Part shown: positions 50,947 through 60,416 of the stretch, in pieces
How positions within the stretch are numbered: position 1 is the stretch's first letter
How the letters are laid out: the number at the start of each line of letters is the position of its first letter
Assembly: GCA_903829015.1 (NCBI GenBank)
Contig: CAIKOJ010000151.1
Span: 62,001 to 126,000, forward strand
Source of the DNA: an uncultured Bacteroidota bacterium
GTDB taxonomy: Bacteria > Bacteroidota > Bacteroidia > Chitinophagales > Chitinophagaceae
Direction of reading: 5' to 3'
DNA length: 64,000 nucleotides
The notes under the pieces: model-generated
What the model was told of the DNA's origin: nothing
The model's input: only the letters and a program-made list of their open reading frames with translations
Database searches by the model: none
Translations under genes and position numbers: made by a program

Positions 50947-52086
50947 ATGTTAGAACAATTAAAAACAGGCATATTGGGGGGAGGACAATTAGGCGCAATG
51001 TTACTGCGGTCCGCAATTGATTTTGGTCTTAACGTATCTGTAATGGATAAAGATCCAAATGCTCCCTGTTCGCGGCATACCTCTTCCTTTAAGATCGGTG
51101 ATCCCATGAATTATGACGATGTAGTAAAATTTGGCAGCAACCTTGACATAATCACTATCGAAAAAGAAGCGGTAAATACTAAAGCACTCAAACATTTACA
51201 GGCAAACGGTGTAAAAGTGTACCCCTCGCCGGAAACAATTGAGATCATACAGAACAAGTATGACCAGAAGCAATTCCTGATCAAAAACGAACTACCTGTG
51301 GCTGCCGGCATACTTGTAAACGGCAGAGAAGAGATAATGAAGCACTTAGATAGACTACCTGCCTGCCTTAAAAAATGTTCGCACGGTTATGACGGCAAGG
51401 GCGTGATGGTGTTAAGAACCCCGGAGGATATAGCCAATGCTTTTGATGAACCCTGCGTGCTTGAGGAACTAGTAGATATTAAACATGAAATATCGGTTAT
51501 TGTTTCGAGAAATGAAAGCGGTGCCATAGAATGTTATGATCCGGTATTAATGACCTTTAATAAAGGAAGGATGATACTGGACTTTCAGATGTGCCCGGCC
51601 AACATAGATGTGGATATAGCGATGCAAACCAGCAATCTGGCCATTAAAACAGCAGAAGCTCTAGAACTGGTTGGCATTATGGCTGTGGAAATGTTTGTTG
51701 ACAGCCATGGAAATGTAGTTGTAAATGAGCTGGCACCAAGACCACACAACAGTGGTCACCATACGATTGAGGCAAATACCACATCGCAATTTGAACAACA
51801 GATTCGGATCATTCTGGGATTGCCCTTGGGGAGTGCTAAACTCAACAAGGCAAGTGTAATGATCAATATACTTGAACCTGTTGCGCTGCGGAAGAACAAT
51901 CAAACAGATGCCATAAATAACATTCTCTGTACCGACGATGCCCACCTGCATTGGTACGGAAAGCATAGTGGAACAGAGGGACGCAAAATGGGTCATGTTA
52001 CGATTGTAGGATCAACGATTGAAAATGCACTGTCAAAAGCAGTAATAATTCGTCACTTATTAAAAGGAGCATATGAAGAAAAATAA
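50947..52086 (+). CDS. purK: 5-(carboxyamino)imidazole ribonucleotide synthase (PurK)
   Basis: A 379-residue ATP-grasp enzyme. [14 protein letters not shown] at residues 7-20 is the Rossmann start, [20 protein letters not shown] near 143 the ATP-grasp lysine loop, and [18 protein letters not shown] near 260 the metal/substrate region. PurK uses ATP and bicarbonate to carboxylate AIR to N5-CAIR. ATG 50947 gives the exact family N-terminus; the 24 codons upstream are intergenic. The stop overlaps purE by 14 nt. A bicarbonate permease is the third gene of the operon, and a CbbR/CmpR-like regulator is divergent. Confidence 0.96.
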   Translation: MLEQLKTGILGGGQLGAMLLRSAIDFGLNVSVMDKDPNAPCSRHTSSFKIGDPMNYDDVVKFGSNLDIITIEKEAVNTKALKHLQANGVKVYPSPETIEIIQNKYDQKQFLIKNELPVAAGILVNGREEIMKHLDRLPACLKKCSHGYDGKGVMVLRTPEDIANAFDEPCVLEELVDIKHEISVIVSRNESGAIECYDPVLMTFNKGRMILDFQMCPANIDVDIAMQTSNLAIKTAEALELVGIMAVEMFVDSHGNVVVNELAPRPHNSGHHTIEANTTSQFEQQIRIILGLPLGSAKLNKASVMINILEPVALRKNNQTDAINNILCTDDAHLHWYGKHSGTEGRKMGHVTIVGSTIENALSKAVIIRHLLKGAYEEK

Positions 52087-52582
52087 AGTTGGCATCATAA
52101 TGGGCAGCAGTTCTGATTCGGAAATAATGAGCGCCGCCGCCAAAGTATTGGATCAATTTGGAGTTGAACATGAGTTTACGGTAGTATCAGCGCACCGAAG
52201 CCCCGAGTGGATGTTTGAATACGCAAAAAGCGCTGAAAGCAGAGGTTTGAAAGTGATCATAGCCGGTGCCGGCGGAGCCGCTCATCTGCCCGGCATGATG
52301 GCTGCTCTAACTGTGCTGCCTGTGATAGGGGTGCCTATTAAATCATCTAATTCGATTGATGGCTGGGATTCCCTGCTTTCGATTGTTCAGATGCCGAACG
52401 ATGTACCGGTGGCTACGGTAGCTGTGAACGGTGCGCATAATGCCGGAATTCTGGCGATAGAAATGCTGGCTATCCACGACAAAGCACTTAAAGAAAAGCT
52501 GATAGATCTGAAGAAGAGGAACACGGAAAAAGTCAGACAACAAAATTCATCCCTCAACGAAAGACCTGCCAACCTAAAATAA
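52073..52582 (+). CDS. purE: N5-CAIR mutase (PurE, class I)
   Basis: A 169-residue Pur[14 protein letters not shown] at residues 8-18 includes the GSSSD phosphate loop, [14 protein letters not shown] near 37-50 has the catalytic His, and [17 protein letters not shown] near 68 with GVPIKSSN and [13 protein letters not shown] completes the octameric class I enzyme. It converts N5-CAIR to CAIR. It starts 14 nt before the purK stop with AAAGGAG just upstream, so translation is coupled; it ends 3 nt before the bicarbonate permease gene. Confidence 0.97.
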   Translation: MKKNKVGIIMGSSSDSEIMSAAAKVLDQFGVEHEFTVVSAHRSPEWMFEYAKSAESRGLKVIIAGAGGAAHLPGMMAALTVLPVIGVPIKSSNSIDGWDSLLSIVQMPNDVPVATVAVNGAHNAGILAIEMLAIHDKALKEKLIDLKKRNTEKVRQQNSSLNERPANLK

Positions 52583-52585
52583 TTC

Positions 52586-53545
52586 ATGAATTACAGCTTA
52601 CTGATCAACAACTTAACTAATCCAACGCTTCTGTTTTTTGTTTTGGGGATCATAGCAACCGTGCTAAAAAGCGACCTGGAGATACCAGCTTCTACGTCCA
52701 AATTTATTTCACTGTATTTGCTGTTCTCGATTGGTTTTAAAGGCGGACAGGAGCTGGCGCACAGTGGGTTAAACAGCGAGATACTATTGACACTTGGTCT
52801 TTGCATTGCTATGGCAACAATCGTTCCGCTTTATTCATTTTATATTCTTAAGAGAAAGCTGTCGGTACAAAATGCCGGCGCAATAGCCGCCACATTCGGT
52901 TCAGTTAGCGCTGTCACATTTGTTACGGCAACATTGTTCCTTGAAAATCTCAAAGTGCCTTTCGGAGGACATATGGTAGCTGCTATGGCTCTTATGGAAG
53001 CTCCGGCAATTATAATTGGTGTAATGCTTATGAGAAGTTACAGCGCAGAAAAAGCAAAAACCGGTTTTAAAGATATTGTACACGAATCACTGACAAACGG
53101 ATCAGTGATAATGATCACCGGCAGTCTGGTAATAGGCATCATATCTGATGTAAAAGGAGCCGAAGGAATAAAACCATTCACTACAGATATTTTCAAAGGT
53201 TTTCTTGCAATATTTCTTCTTGAAATGGGTATGGTTGCGGCCAGGCGTTTTAAAGCTTTCAAAAACTATGGTCTCTTTGTCTCGATTTTTGCAATCGTAG
53301 TGCCGATATGCAACGGACTTCTGGCTATTGCGGCCACACATTTTTTCGATATCGCACCCGGCAATCGTTTGCTGCTGGCCATTTTAGCATCCAGCGCCTC
53401 TTATATCGCTGTTCCTGCCGCTATGAAACAAGCCGCACCGGATGCAGATCCGGGTCTTTATGTGCCAATGGCACTTGGAGTAACCTTTCCGTTTAATATT
53501 ACCATTGGTATGCCGCTGTACTGGATACTGATTCAGAATTTTTAA
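52586..53545 (+). CDS. Sodium-dependent bicarbonate permease (SbtA-like)
   Basis: A 319-residue protein with about ten membrane helices in two related halves, matching SbtA (PF05982): an early SNTTLLFFVLG-like NPTLLFFVLGIIATVLKSDLE, then SIGFKGGQELAHSG near 50, NAGAIAATFGSVSAVTFVTA near 95, and the second half KGFLAIFLLEMGMVAARR near 208 with SASYIAVPAAMKQAAPDADP near 272. Cyanobacterial SbtA imports bicarbonate with sodium; heterotrophic homologues are poorly studied. It follows purE by 3 nt, giving a purK-purE-permease operon. No SbtB-type PII partner is next to it. Confidence 0.88.
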   Translation: MNYSLLINNLTNPTLLFFVLGIIATVLKSDLEIPASTSKFISLYLLFSIGFKGGQELAHSGLNSEILLTLGLCIAMATIVPLYSFYILKRKLSVQNAGAIAATFGSVSAVTFVTATLFLENLKVPFGGHMVAAMALMEAPAIIIGVMLMRSYSAEKAKTGFKDIVHESLTNGSVIMITGSLVIGIISDVKGAEGIKPFTTDIFKGFLAIFLLEMGMVAARRFKAFKNYGLFVSIFAIVVPICNGLLAIAATHFFDIAPGNRLLLAILASSASYIAVPAAMKQAAPDADPGLYVPMALGVTFPFNITIGMPLYWILIQNF

Positions 53546-53624
53546 CGGATACAGCATCGCAGACAGTTCTTCCCAACATATACACTATTGAACAGACCTC
53601 AACAAAGCAACAAAACAGGGAGTA

Positions 53625-55982
53625 TTAGAATTGTATTTTATAAATGAAATTAGGGAACAGGCCCAGCTGATATGTGGTCGTGATCCTTTTGCTTCCGTTG
53701 TCGTAGGTTTGACTGAATACATTCTGGTGATTGGTTACATTCTGGATGTCCAGCGAAAATGTCTGTGCTACTTTTCGTTTTTTGCTGTTCAACACATATC
53801 CCAACTTGAAATCCAATCTGAAATAATTGTCGTATCGGCTGGTATAGGCGTACTCATCGCCTTTTAATTGGGTATTGCCGCGTAATTGAGAGGCGGGCAG
53901 ATCTATAGGGGTATGATACCTGCCGCCGGCATTGGTTAATTTTATGTCCGTTGATATTTTATTTCTTCTTCCCTTACCGACTATAAACTCTTTCCCACAC
54001 AAGATGTTGTATACGTAATTACCATTGAAGGCTGTATTATGTTCAACACCATCACTTCCTTTGTATTTGGAATCGTAGACAGATGCAGTGAACAAACCGT
54101 AGTACCCTTTACTGAAAAATTTCTCAATCGTTAGTTCAACACCGTAATTTGTACCCGTGCCGTTATTTTTCAGATTAGTTTCCAAATCAGGCTTGAAACC
54201 CGCGCCTGTGTTGAGCATAGAATAAGAACTGGCAAAAGAATCAACCGGAACGTCGAATAAATACTGATAGTAAGCTTCTGCTTTGACTCTCCAATCTTTA
54301 AAAGGTTGCCAGTCGTATCCAAGCACCAAATGGTGGCTTTTTGTAAATCCGAGATTCTTATTGCTGCCGCTGTCTGTTCCACTCTTGCTTTGCACCTGAT
54401 TGTAGTAAATATTAACTGGCTGCATCTGCGCATGTAATCCGTATCCAAAACTCAAACTACTCTTACTACTGATATCATACTTTAAACCGAGTCGCGGCTC
54501 TGCAGATAGTGAAGCATCATTTAAAAACAGCTTGTGCGCATGCAAACCGGCATTTAGCGTCAATCGCTCTGTGAAGCTGTATTTAGCATGAATATATGCC
54601 TGTGCCAGATTGGTGGAACTATTGTTGTCCCAGATCCGCTGCCAGTCAGGCAGATTTCTTCTTGTTCTGTAATACAGGCTCAGGTCAATCAATTCGTCCT
54701 GAATGCCAGCTTTAATGAATAGTCTGGAATTCACCTTCAGGTTATAGCTAGTGGCAAATTCGTAAGCCGTTTTTGCTACTTTCTCTTCTTCGTTGGTCCG
54801 GCTACCGCCAGTGGAATCAGAACTGGTTTGCAGCTGTGTATTTTTTGAGTAATTAATGCCAATGGTTGTACTTATATAGGAACGACTATTGATCGTTTTT
54901 ACATGCCTGAGTCCTGTTATGCCAATATCGCTGGTCAAATCAGTATTGTCTGGTGTAGAATATAGAGAGCCTGTTTTGCCACCTGTAATGGAAATGCTGC
55001 TGTTTGCGAGTATCCCGAATAAAGTGAATGTGCCCAGCTTTGTATTGCCGCTGCTGATTTTGAATGACAGGTCCTGATAAGATGGAGTAGATGGAGTGCC
55101 GATGTCAATTCCCAGCAAGGGTGCAATTACTGCTACGGAGTGGCGATAGCCAATAAGATAAGATGAACCGTTACCTTTTTTGATAGGACCCTCTGTCATT
55201 GCCTCAAGACCGGTTACTAATCCTAATTGTACTGTGTTCTCTCTACGCTCTGAGTTACCATTGCGGAACCCTAGATCAAACACTCCCGAAAGCGCATTGC
55301 CGTACTCAGCAGGAAAAGCTGAAGTAAAAAAATCCGAGCTCTTCAGCATATTGGTATTTAACGCGCTTACAGCTCCGCCTGTTGTGCCTACGGTGGCAAA
55401 GTGGTTTGGGTTGGTAACATTCATCCCATCGATCCGCCATAGTACTCCGGTTGGCGAATTGCCCCTGATAACAATATCATTTCTCGAATCGTCAGGCGTA
55501 CTTACCCCCGCAAAGTTGGCAGCCAAGCGGGCGGGGTCGCTTCTACCACCCGCATAACGGTTTACCTCTTCCATTGAAAATGTGCGTGCACTAACTACAG
55601 CCAGTTTGTTTATTGAGCCGGCCTTGTTGGTTCCTTTAACCACCACTTCATTCAGGCGTTTAAATTTTTCCTCCATACTTATATCCAATATGGTTTCTTT
55701 GCCTGAAGTAACAACAACGTTGGGTATAACGACGTCTTTATAGCCAGAATAGGAAATTTTAACCTCATATCTGCCGGGGGCAACATCGGTTAAAACGAAA
55801 TTTCCGTTTAAATCAGTCAATGCGCCATTCCTATTCGTATCATAGTTTAATTGGGCTGCAGCACCAATAATTGGTGTTTGGGAAAGTTTATCAAGAACTG
55901 TACCCCTTATTTTTTGTTTATTGCTTTGGGCAAGAAGCAAATTAGGAATGATTGCGAATAACACTAACAAACGAAAATTCAT
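53625..55982 (-). CDS. TonB-dependent receptor with carboxypeptidase-regulatory-like domain
   Basis: A 785-residue outer-membrane receptor with signal peptide (NFRLLVLFAIIPNLLLAQ). Residues about 24-105 are a CarboxypepD_reg-like domain (IRGTVLDKLSQTPIIGAAAQL, GNFVLTDVAPGRYEVKIS). The plug (about 115-215) has PDDSRNDIVIRGNSPTGVLW, and the rest is the 22-strand barrel ending in PNFIYKIQF. Such receptors import siderophores, vitamins or oligosaccharides with TonB; no SusD is next to it, so it is probably not a Sus-type glycan importer. The substrate is unknown. Divergent from glnS over a 351-nt region. Confidence 0.93.
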   Translation of the reverse strand: MNFRLLVLFAIIPNLLLAQSNKQKIRGTVLDKLSQTPIIGAAAQLNYDTNRNGALTDLNGNFVLTDVAPGRYEVKISYSGYKDVVIPNVVVTSGKETILDISMEEKFKRLNEVVVKGTNKAGSINKLAVVSARTFSMEEVNRYAGGRSDPARLAANFAGVSTPDDSRNDIVIRGNSPTGVLWRIDGMNVTNPNHFATVGTTGGAVSALNTNMLKSSDFFTSAFPAEYGNALSGVFDLGFRNGNSERRENTVQLGLVTGLEAMTEGPIKKGNGSSYLIGYRHSVAVIAPLLGIDIGTPSTPSYQDLSFKISSGNTKLGTFTLFGILANSSISITGGKTGSLYSTPDNTDLTSDIGITGLRHVKTINSRSYISTTIGINYSKNTQLQTSSDSTGGSRTNEEEKVAKTAYEFATSYNLKVNSRLFIKAGIQDELIDLSLYYRTRRNLPDWQRIWDNNSSTNLAQAYIHAKYSFTERLTLNAGLHAHKLFLNDASLSAEPRLGLKYDISSKSSLSFGYGLHAQMQPVNIYYNQVQSKSGTDSGSNKNLGFTKSHHLVLGYDWQPFKDWRVKAEAYYQYLFDVPVDSFASSYSMLNTGAGFKPDLETNLKNNGTGTNYGVELTIEKFFSKGYYGLFTASVYDSKYKGSDGVEHNTAFNGNYVYNILCGKEFIVGKGRRNKISTDIKLTNAGGRYHTPIDLPASQLRGNTQLKGDEYAYTSRYDNYFRLDFKLGYVLNSKKRKVAQTFSLDIQNVTNHQNVFSQTYDNGSKRITTTYQLGLFPNFIYKIQF

Positions 55983-56333
55983 TAAATAATTTATTTATGT
56001 TGTTAGACGGTAGGCCTTGAGGAAACCTTCGCGGTTATTTGTATTTATTAATTCACTGTGTAAGTGAATTGAGGTACTACCGGCAAATGTTTAGAAGAAA
56101 CATCGCCCGAACACGCATAGATAATTATTGGCATCTTAACAGAATCCGGTTGATTCGGTGGGCGTACATATTAAATGTAAACGGATTAAAAATGATTATT
56201 ACCCTGAAAATCCCGTAGAAAAGACTCCCGGATTTAATTTCAATCATTTTAGGTGCATTCCCAGCCAAAATTTTTACATCCAATTCAAAGAGCAAGTTGT
56301 ATTCTGCTACCTTTGCACCCAATAGACAATACA
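55983..56333. other. Divergent intergenic region between TonB receptor and glnS
   Basis: It contains a perfect dyad AATTCACT-GTGTA-AGTGAATT at 56050-56070, about 70 bp upstream of the receptor ATG, which could be an operator for that gene. The glnS -7 element is at 56308-56315. No gene is seen. Confidence 0.5.
56308..56315 (+). promoter_or_regulatory. glnS -7 element
   Basis: TACCTTTG, 18 nt before the ATG at 56334. It decides against the upstream ATG at 56253, which lies before the promoter. Confidence 0.6.
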
Positions 56334-58001
56334 ATGAGCGAAGAAAAATCACTTAATTTTCTTGAAGAGATAATAGAGAATGATATTGCGGCTGGTAAGA
56401 ATAATGGCCGGGTACATACCCGTTTCCCCCCTGAGCCAAACGGCTACCTGCACATAGGTCATGCTACTTCCATTTGCCTCAACTTCGGTCTGGCAAAAAA
56501 GTACAATGGTAAATGCAATCTCCGTTTTGATGATACCAATCCGGTTACCGAAGAGACCGAATATGTAGAAAGTATTAAAAACGATATCCGCTGGCTTGGG
56601 TTTGAGTGGGATGGTGAGTACTATGCATCAGACTATTTTGACAAGCTGTATGATTTTGCTGTTGTCCTGATTAAAAAAGGTCTAGCATACGTTGACGACA
56701 GCACTGCTGAACAAATAGCTGCTACCAAGGGTTCTTTCGAAAAACCAGGACAAGAAAGTCCGTACCGCAACCGTAGTGTAGAAGAAAACCTGCAGTTATT
56801 TGCGGAAATGAAAGCCGGTAAGTACAATGACGGTGAAAAAACGCTGCGAGCCAAAATTGATATGGCACACCCCAACCTGCTGCTCCGCGACCCACTGATG
56901 TACCGTATAAAACACGAACACCACCATCGCACAGGTGATACATGGTGCATCTATCCTATGTATGACTATGCACATGGTCAGAGCGACAGCATAGAAGAGA
57001 TCACACACTCCATATGTACACTGGAATTCATTCATCACAGACCACTATACAACTGGTTCATTGAGCAGCTTGGCATATTCCCATCGCACCAGTACGAGTT
57101 TGCCCGCCGCAACCTTACATATACAGTAATGAGTAAGAGGAAGCTGCTGCAGCTGGTAAATGATAAGCATGTATCAGGCTGGGACGACCCACGTATGCCT
57201 ACTGTAAGCGGAATGCGCCGCAGGGGTTATCCGGCGGCGGCATTGAGGCAGTTCTCTGATACTGTAGGTATTGCCAAGCGGGAGAATATTGTAGATGTAG
57301 GCCTGCTGGAATTTTGCGTGCGCGAGCACCTGAATAAAACGAGCAACCGTGTGATGGCAGTGTTGGATCCGGTGAAGCTGGTGATCACTAACTACCCGGC
57401 AGGACAAGAAGATATATTTGAAGCCGAAAACAACCCAGAAGACCCCAACGGCGGCGCAAGGCCGATCCCTTTCAGCAGTGAGTTGTGGATAGAGCGAGAG
57501 GACTTTATGGAAAACCCGCCAAAGAAATTCTTCAGACTGGCAGTAGGCAATATGGTGCGCCTGAAGAGCGCCTATATTGTAAAATGTGCAGGCTTTAAGA
57601 AAGACGATGCGGGCAACATTACAGAAGTACACTGTTCGTACCTGCCTGAGAGCAGGAGCGGCAACGATACCAGCGGTCTTGTAGTGAAGGGAACCATTCA
57701 TTGGGTAAGTGTAGCACACGCACGCACTGCAGAAGTAAGGCTGTACGACAGGTTATTTAAGGTAGAAGATCCATCGAATGAAGACGGAGACTTTAAAGAC
57801 TATATTAATCCTGATTCTTTGTCGGTGCTTCCATCGGTTTATATTGAGCCGGAGTTAGCGAAAGCTAAACCCGGAGATCAGGTTCAGTTTATGCGCAAGG
57901 GTTACTTTGCGGTCGATACAGATAGCACAGAGAACAAGCTTGTATTTAACCGTACGGTTACACTCAAAGACGCATGGGCTAAGGAAGTGAAGAAGGGGTA
58001 A
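56334..58001 (+). CDS. glnS: Glutamine-tRNA ligase
   Basis: A 555-residue class I synthetase. [20 protein letters not shown] at residues 30-49 contains the HIGH motif (40-43) in the GlnRS form ([11 protein letters not shown]), and [12 protein letters not shown] near 263 is the MSK signature. The specific GlnRS anticodon-binding beta-barrels follow ([27 protein letters not shown]). It charges tRNA-Gln directly, so this lineage need not rely on the GatCAB route for glutamine. ATG 56334 is set by the promoter 18 nt upstream. Convergent with the RES toxin gene. Confidence 0.97.
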   Translation: MSEEKSLNFLEEIIENDIAAGKNNGRVHTRFPPEPNGYLHIGHATSICLNFGLAKKYNGKCNLRFDDTNPVTEETEYVESIKNDIRWLGFEWDGEYYASDYFDKLYDFAVVLIKKGLAYVDDSTAEQIAATKGSFEKPGQESPYRNRSVEENLQLFAEMKAGKYNDGEKTLRAKIDMAHPNLLLRDPLMYRIKHEHHHRTGDTWCIYPMYDYAHGQSDSIEEITHSICTLEFIHHRPLYNWFIEQLGIFPSHQYEFARRNLTYTVMSKRKLLQLVNDKHVSGWDDPRMPTVSGMRRRGYPAAALRQFSDTVGIAKRENIVDVGLLEFCVREHLNKTSNRVMAVLDPVKLVITNYPAGQEDIFEAENNPEDPNGGARPIPFSSELWIEREDFMENPPKKFFRLAVGNMVRLKSAYIVKCAGFKKDDAGNITEVHCSYLPESRSGNDTSGLVVKGTIHWVSVAHARTAEVRLYDRLFKVEDPSNEDGDFKDYINPDSLSVLPSVYIEPELAKAKPGDQVQFMRKGYFAVDTDSTENKLVFNRTVTLKDAWAKEVKKG

Positions 58002-58019
58002 CTTTTTTCTAAGCACGGC

Positions 58020-58475
58020 TTATTGTGGGAACAGGCGTTCGTCGGCTGATACCGGGCGCATGTGAGTAATCCTGACTTTTTTGAAGTCAGGATGATTAGG
58101 ATTCAGTAGGTAGTTGTGCTCTTCCGATATCAATACAGAAGGGACTTTTAATGCAAGATATTTACCGGCGCTAATGAAGTTGTCGCCAGTTACTTTTAGG
58201 GTATCCGGGGGAGGATTTGAAGCCCAGGTTTGTGGCAATTTTTCAGCCGATAAAATTTCTATGCTTTCCTCGGGAATTTCAATGGTTGCTATACAGAATC
58301 CACTCTCAGGTATTCTGCCAATATGAGCCACAGCCTCCAGCAATGCCAGCGCCCTGCTTTCGGCAGTATACAACATGTATGTGTCTTTACTGTTCCAGCG
58401 ACCACCAAACATAGCAGCACCCTTACCCGAAAGATCATTAATAAACCTGCAGTCGCTAATCCTGTAAATGATCAT
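58020..58475 (-). CDS. RES-domain toxin
   Basis: A 151-residue RES-domain protein: YRISDCRF, GGRWNSKDTYMLY (the GxRWNS motif), ALALLEAVAHIG, VPSVLISEEHNYLLNP near residue 113 with the Ser/Glu-Asn region. RES toxins are NAD-dependent ADP-ribosyltransferase or NAD-degrading (NADase/phosphorylase) enzymes that stop growth by depleting NAD. The ATG overlaps the antitoxin stop by one base, so it is translated with it, and the antitoxin is upstream as in other RES-Xre modules. Confidence 0.9.
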   Translation of the reverse strand: MIIYRISDCRFINDLSGKGAAMFGGRWNSKDTYMLYTAESRALALLEAVAHIGRIPESGFCIATIEIPEESIEILSAEKLPQTWASNPPPDTLKVTGDNFISAGKYLALKVPSVLISEEHNYLLNPNHPDFKKVRITHMRPVSADERLFPQ

Positions 58476-59011
58476 TATGCAAAAATGCCGTGTTGTATTT
58501 TGCCCATTTCATCCATTAGCATGGCTATACCCAATGATGTATCTAAAAACTCTTTTGGGGTTTTGTTGCCAAAAGTTAAAAGCCGGGTATCCATCCATTG
58601 CCTGAAGCTATCTATTGAACCGAATACTTCGATACCCCTGCTATAGAGCCTCGCCATTTCTACCATTCGTTCGGATTGCTCCTGCGAAAGTTTTTGATGC
58701 GCAGTATACCGACGAAGAGTTCTATCGGAGGTATGTACGATCATAGACATTTCTTTTAACGAAATATCTGCGATCTTCATTAAGTGAAACATCGCCTGCA
58801 TGGGCACACCCGCTCTAATGAGCGAAATCAGGTCGTTATCATTTTTAATGGTCGTAAAATCTTTTTTACCGCTCATACCCATCAATCCGATAGTACGAGC
58901 GGTGATAGAATCCTGCGGAGCATACTGATAAACCGATACGGGCTCTTCAATTACACCAGAATTGGTTTCTGATGGATTGTAACCCGTTGATTTTTTTGAT
59001 TGCCTTGCCAT
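58475..59011 (-). CDS. Xre/MbcA/ParS-type (DUF2384) antitoxin of the RES module
   Basis: A 178-residue protein whose middle, SLIRAGVPMQAMFHLMKIADIS and RTLRRYTAHQKLS, is an Xre-like helix-turn-helix. The C-terminal part is the toxin-binding DUF2384 domain (IEVFGSIDSFRQWMDTR, FGNKTPKEFLDTSLG). ATG 59011 (after a TTG at 59020) gives MARQSKKSTGY. Antitoxin-upstream order, one-base overlap with the RES gene and a repeated GGACAAAT sequence just upstream of the start point to autoregulation. The RES-Xre family is widespread and often mobile. Confidence 0.88.
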   Translation of the reverse strand: MARQSKKSTGYNPSETNSGVIEEPVSVYQYAPQDSITARTIGLMGMSGKKDFTTIKNDNDLISLIRAGVPMQAMFHLMKIADISLKEMSMIVHTSDRTLRRYTAHQKLSQEQSERMVEMARLYSRGIEVFGSIDSFRQWMDTRLLTFGNKTPKEFLDTSLGIAMLMDEMGKIQHGIFA

Positions 59012-59019
59012 TGCGTACA

Positions 59020-59048
59020 ATTTGTCCGCAATTTACGGCCATTTGTCC
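59020..59048 (-). promoter_or_regulatory. Candidate autoregulatory operator of the RES-Xre module
   Basis: The minus strand has GGACAAAT at 59041-59048 and again at 59020-59027, 21 bp apart, exactly two helical turns. The nearer copy lies 8 nt upstream of the antitoxin ATG and an AT-rich TATAATTTG precedes the further copy. Two-site phased binding by the Xre antitoxin would repress the operon. Confidence 0.5.
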
Positions 59049-59060
59049 AAATTATAAAAT

Positions 59061-59441
59061 TTATTTTCCTGCAATCATACTTATTTCAACATTCACGCCC
59101 TTTGGTAAACCAGCGACCTGTACAGTTTCACGGGCAGGCGAATAGTCGGGGAAATAGCTGCCATATACTTCATTAACTGATCCGAATTGACCCATGTCCA
59201 TTAGGAAAATTGATGTTTTGAGGACATTTGTAAAATCCATGCCAGCCTCCGTAAGAATAGCTTTGAGGTTTTCCATTACCATACGGGTTTCAGTTTTTAT
59301 ATCATCCTGAACCAGGTTGCCTGTTTTGGGATCCAGAGGTATCTGCCCTGATATAAACAGCATATTGCCAAACTGAATGGCCTGATTGTATGGCCCAATG
59401 GGGGCAGGAGCGTTGTCTGTGCGTATGATTTTCTTTTCCAT
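59061..59441 (-). CDS. ridA: RidA family enamine/imine deaminase
   Basis: A 126-residue RidA/YjgF protein: NAPAPIGPYNQAIQFGNMLF at residues 9-28, ISGQIPLDPKTGNLV, then MDFTNVLKTSIFLMDMGQF and SPARETVQVAGLPKGVNVEI, which carries the catalytic Arg and Glu (ARETVQV, VEISMIA). RidA hydrolyses reactive 2-aminoacrylate from serine and threonine dehydratases. ATG 59441 is preferred over 59495 because the upstream part is not family-like, and a TACTTTTG element ends 4 nt before it. Divergent from tsaB. Confidence 0.95.
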   Translation of the reverse strand: MEKKIIRTDNAPAPIGPYNQAIQFGNMLFISGQIPLDPKTGNLVQDDIKTETRMVMENLKAILTEAGMDFTNVLKTSIFLMDMGQFGSVNEVYGSYFPDYSPARETVQVAGLPKGVNVEISMIAGK

Positions 59442-59445
59442 ACCA

Positions 59446-59453
59446 CAAAAGTA
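59446..59453 (-). promoter_or_regulatory. ridA -7 element abutting the start codon
   Basis: On the minus strand TACTTTTG is followed by four bases and the ATG at 59441, so the transcript is likely leaderless. Confidence 0.55.
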
Positions 59454-59547
59454 ACTGTATTTTGAAAAGGTAGTGATTACAATTATTGACAGCAATCAAT
59501 AGGTATATCTACGTTGGATTATGGAACAGCAGATTTGATAATTGCAC

Positions 59548-59555
59548 TACTTTTG
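59548..59555 (+). promoter_or_regulatory. tsaB -7 element abutting the start codon
   Basis: TACTTTTG ends 5 nt before the tsaB ATG at 59561. Together with ridA this makes a divergent pair of near-leaderless promoters. Confidence 0.55.
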
Positions 59556-59560
59556 TGCCA

Positions 59561-60220
59561 ATGGATTACCTTTTACATATAGACACTTCGTCTGACGCCG
59601 GTTCAGTGGCAATAGGGGCTGATGGGAAACTGCTTGCGCAAAGGATCAATAACGAAACCCGCAATCATGCCGCTACAATCAATATGATGATTGAAGATGT
59701 GCTGGCAGATGCCGGCATCAATATGGAGCAGCTTAGCGGTGTTGTGGTTTGTGCCGGGCCCGGATCGTATACAGGACTGCGAATTGGGATGGCGACTGCA
59801 AAAGGTATTTGCTACGCACTTGATAAGCCCCTACTGCTCGATAATAAGCTCACTCTGTTGGCCTATCAATGTTCTAAAAAACAACCGGCATCCCAATATA
59901 TCTCTTTGCTTACAGCACGCGAAAAAGAGTACTTTATTGCAGTATATGACTCGGATTTTTATTGTATCCTTACCCCTCAGCATATCATGGCAGAACACCT
60001 CAGTTCGATTATAAAAGAAGCTGATACAACGGTACTTATTACAGATGATGCGGCGGTTGGCGGTGCATTACCTTTGAGTAATTTACAAATTGAAGATAGC
60101 ACAAACATAAATTTTGAATTATGGATATCCTATGCAAATGAGCAATTTAAGCGTAGGAACACGGTAAATTTAAGCACAGCTGAGCCTTTTTATCTGAAAC
60201 AAGTTTATACCCATAAATAA
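59561..60220 (+). CDS. tsaB: tRNA threonylcarbamoyladenosine biosynthesis protein TsaB
   Basis: A 219-residue ASKHA-fold protein: LLHIDTSSDAGSVAIGADGK at residues 4-23, NHAATINMMIEDVLADAGI near 36, then VVCAGPGSYTGLRIGMATAK near 62-81, the TsaB signature GPGSFTGLRIG. TsaB binds TsaD and TsaE and is needed for t6A37 of ANN-decoding tRNAs. The ATG at 59561 follows a -7 element by 5 nt; the longer frame from 59486 is intergenic. The rest, including the C-terminal AEPFYLKQVY ending, matches the family. Confidence 0.93.
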   Translation: MDYLLHIDTSSDAGSVAIGADGKLLAQRINNETRNHAATINMMIEDVLADAGINMEQLSGVVVCAGPGSYTGLRIGMATAKGICYALDKPLLLDNKLTLLAYQCSKKQPASQYISLLTAREKEYFIAVYDSDFYCILTPQHIMAEHLSSIIKEADTTVLITDDAAVGGALPLSNLQIEDSTNINFELWISYANEQFKRRNTVNLSTAEPFYLKQVYTHK

Positions 60221-60328
60221 TTGGTAATCAACGTTTTATTGCCTATATTTATTAATCAAATTTTTGGATTTAACACTATGTTAACTTTTTTTTATCAAAA
60301 TATTACATTTCATATCGGTTTAATTGAG

Positions 60329-60336
60329 TATGTTTG
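60329..60336 (+). promoter_or_regulatory. ArsR-type regulator -7 element
   Basis: TATGTTTG, 80 nt before the ATG at 60417; a long leader rich in AT follows. Confidence 0.45.
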
Positions 60337-60416
60337 CACTCCCATTCAATAATTTTATTTAATGGCAGTGAAGTAGTAAGAATTTTTTAACCAATTAACA
60401 CTTTAAAATTTAATTA

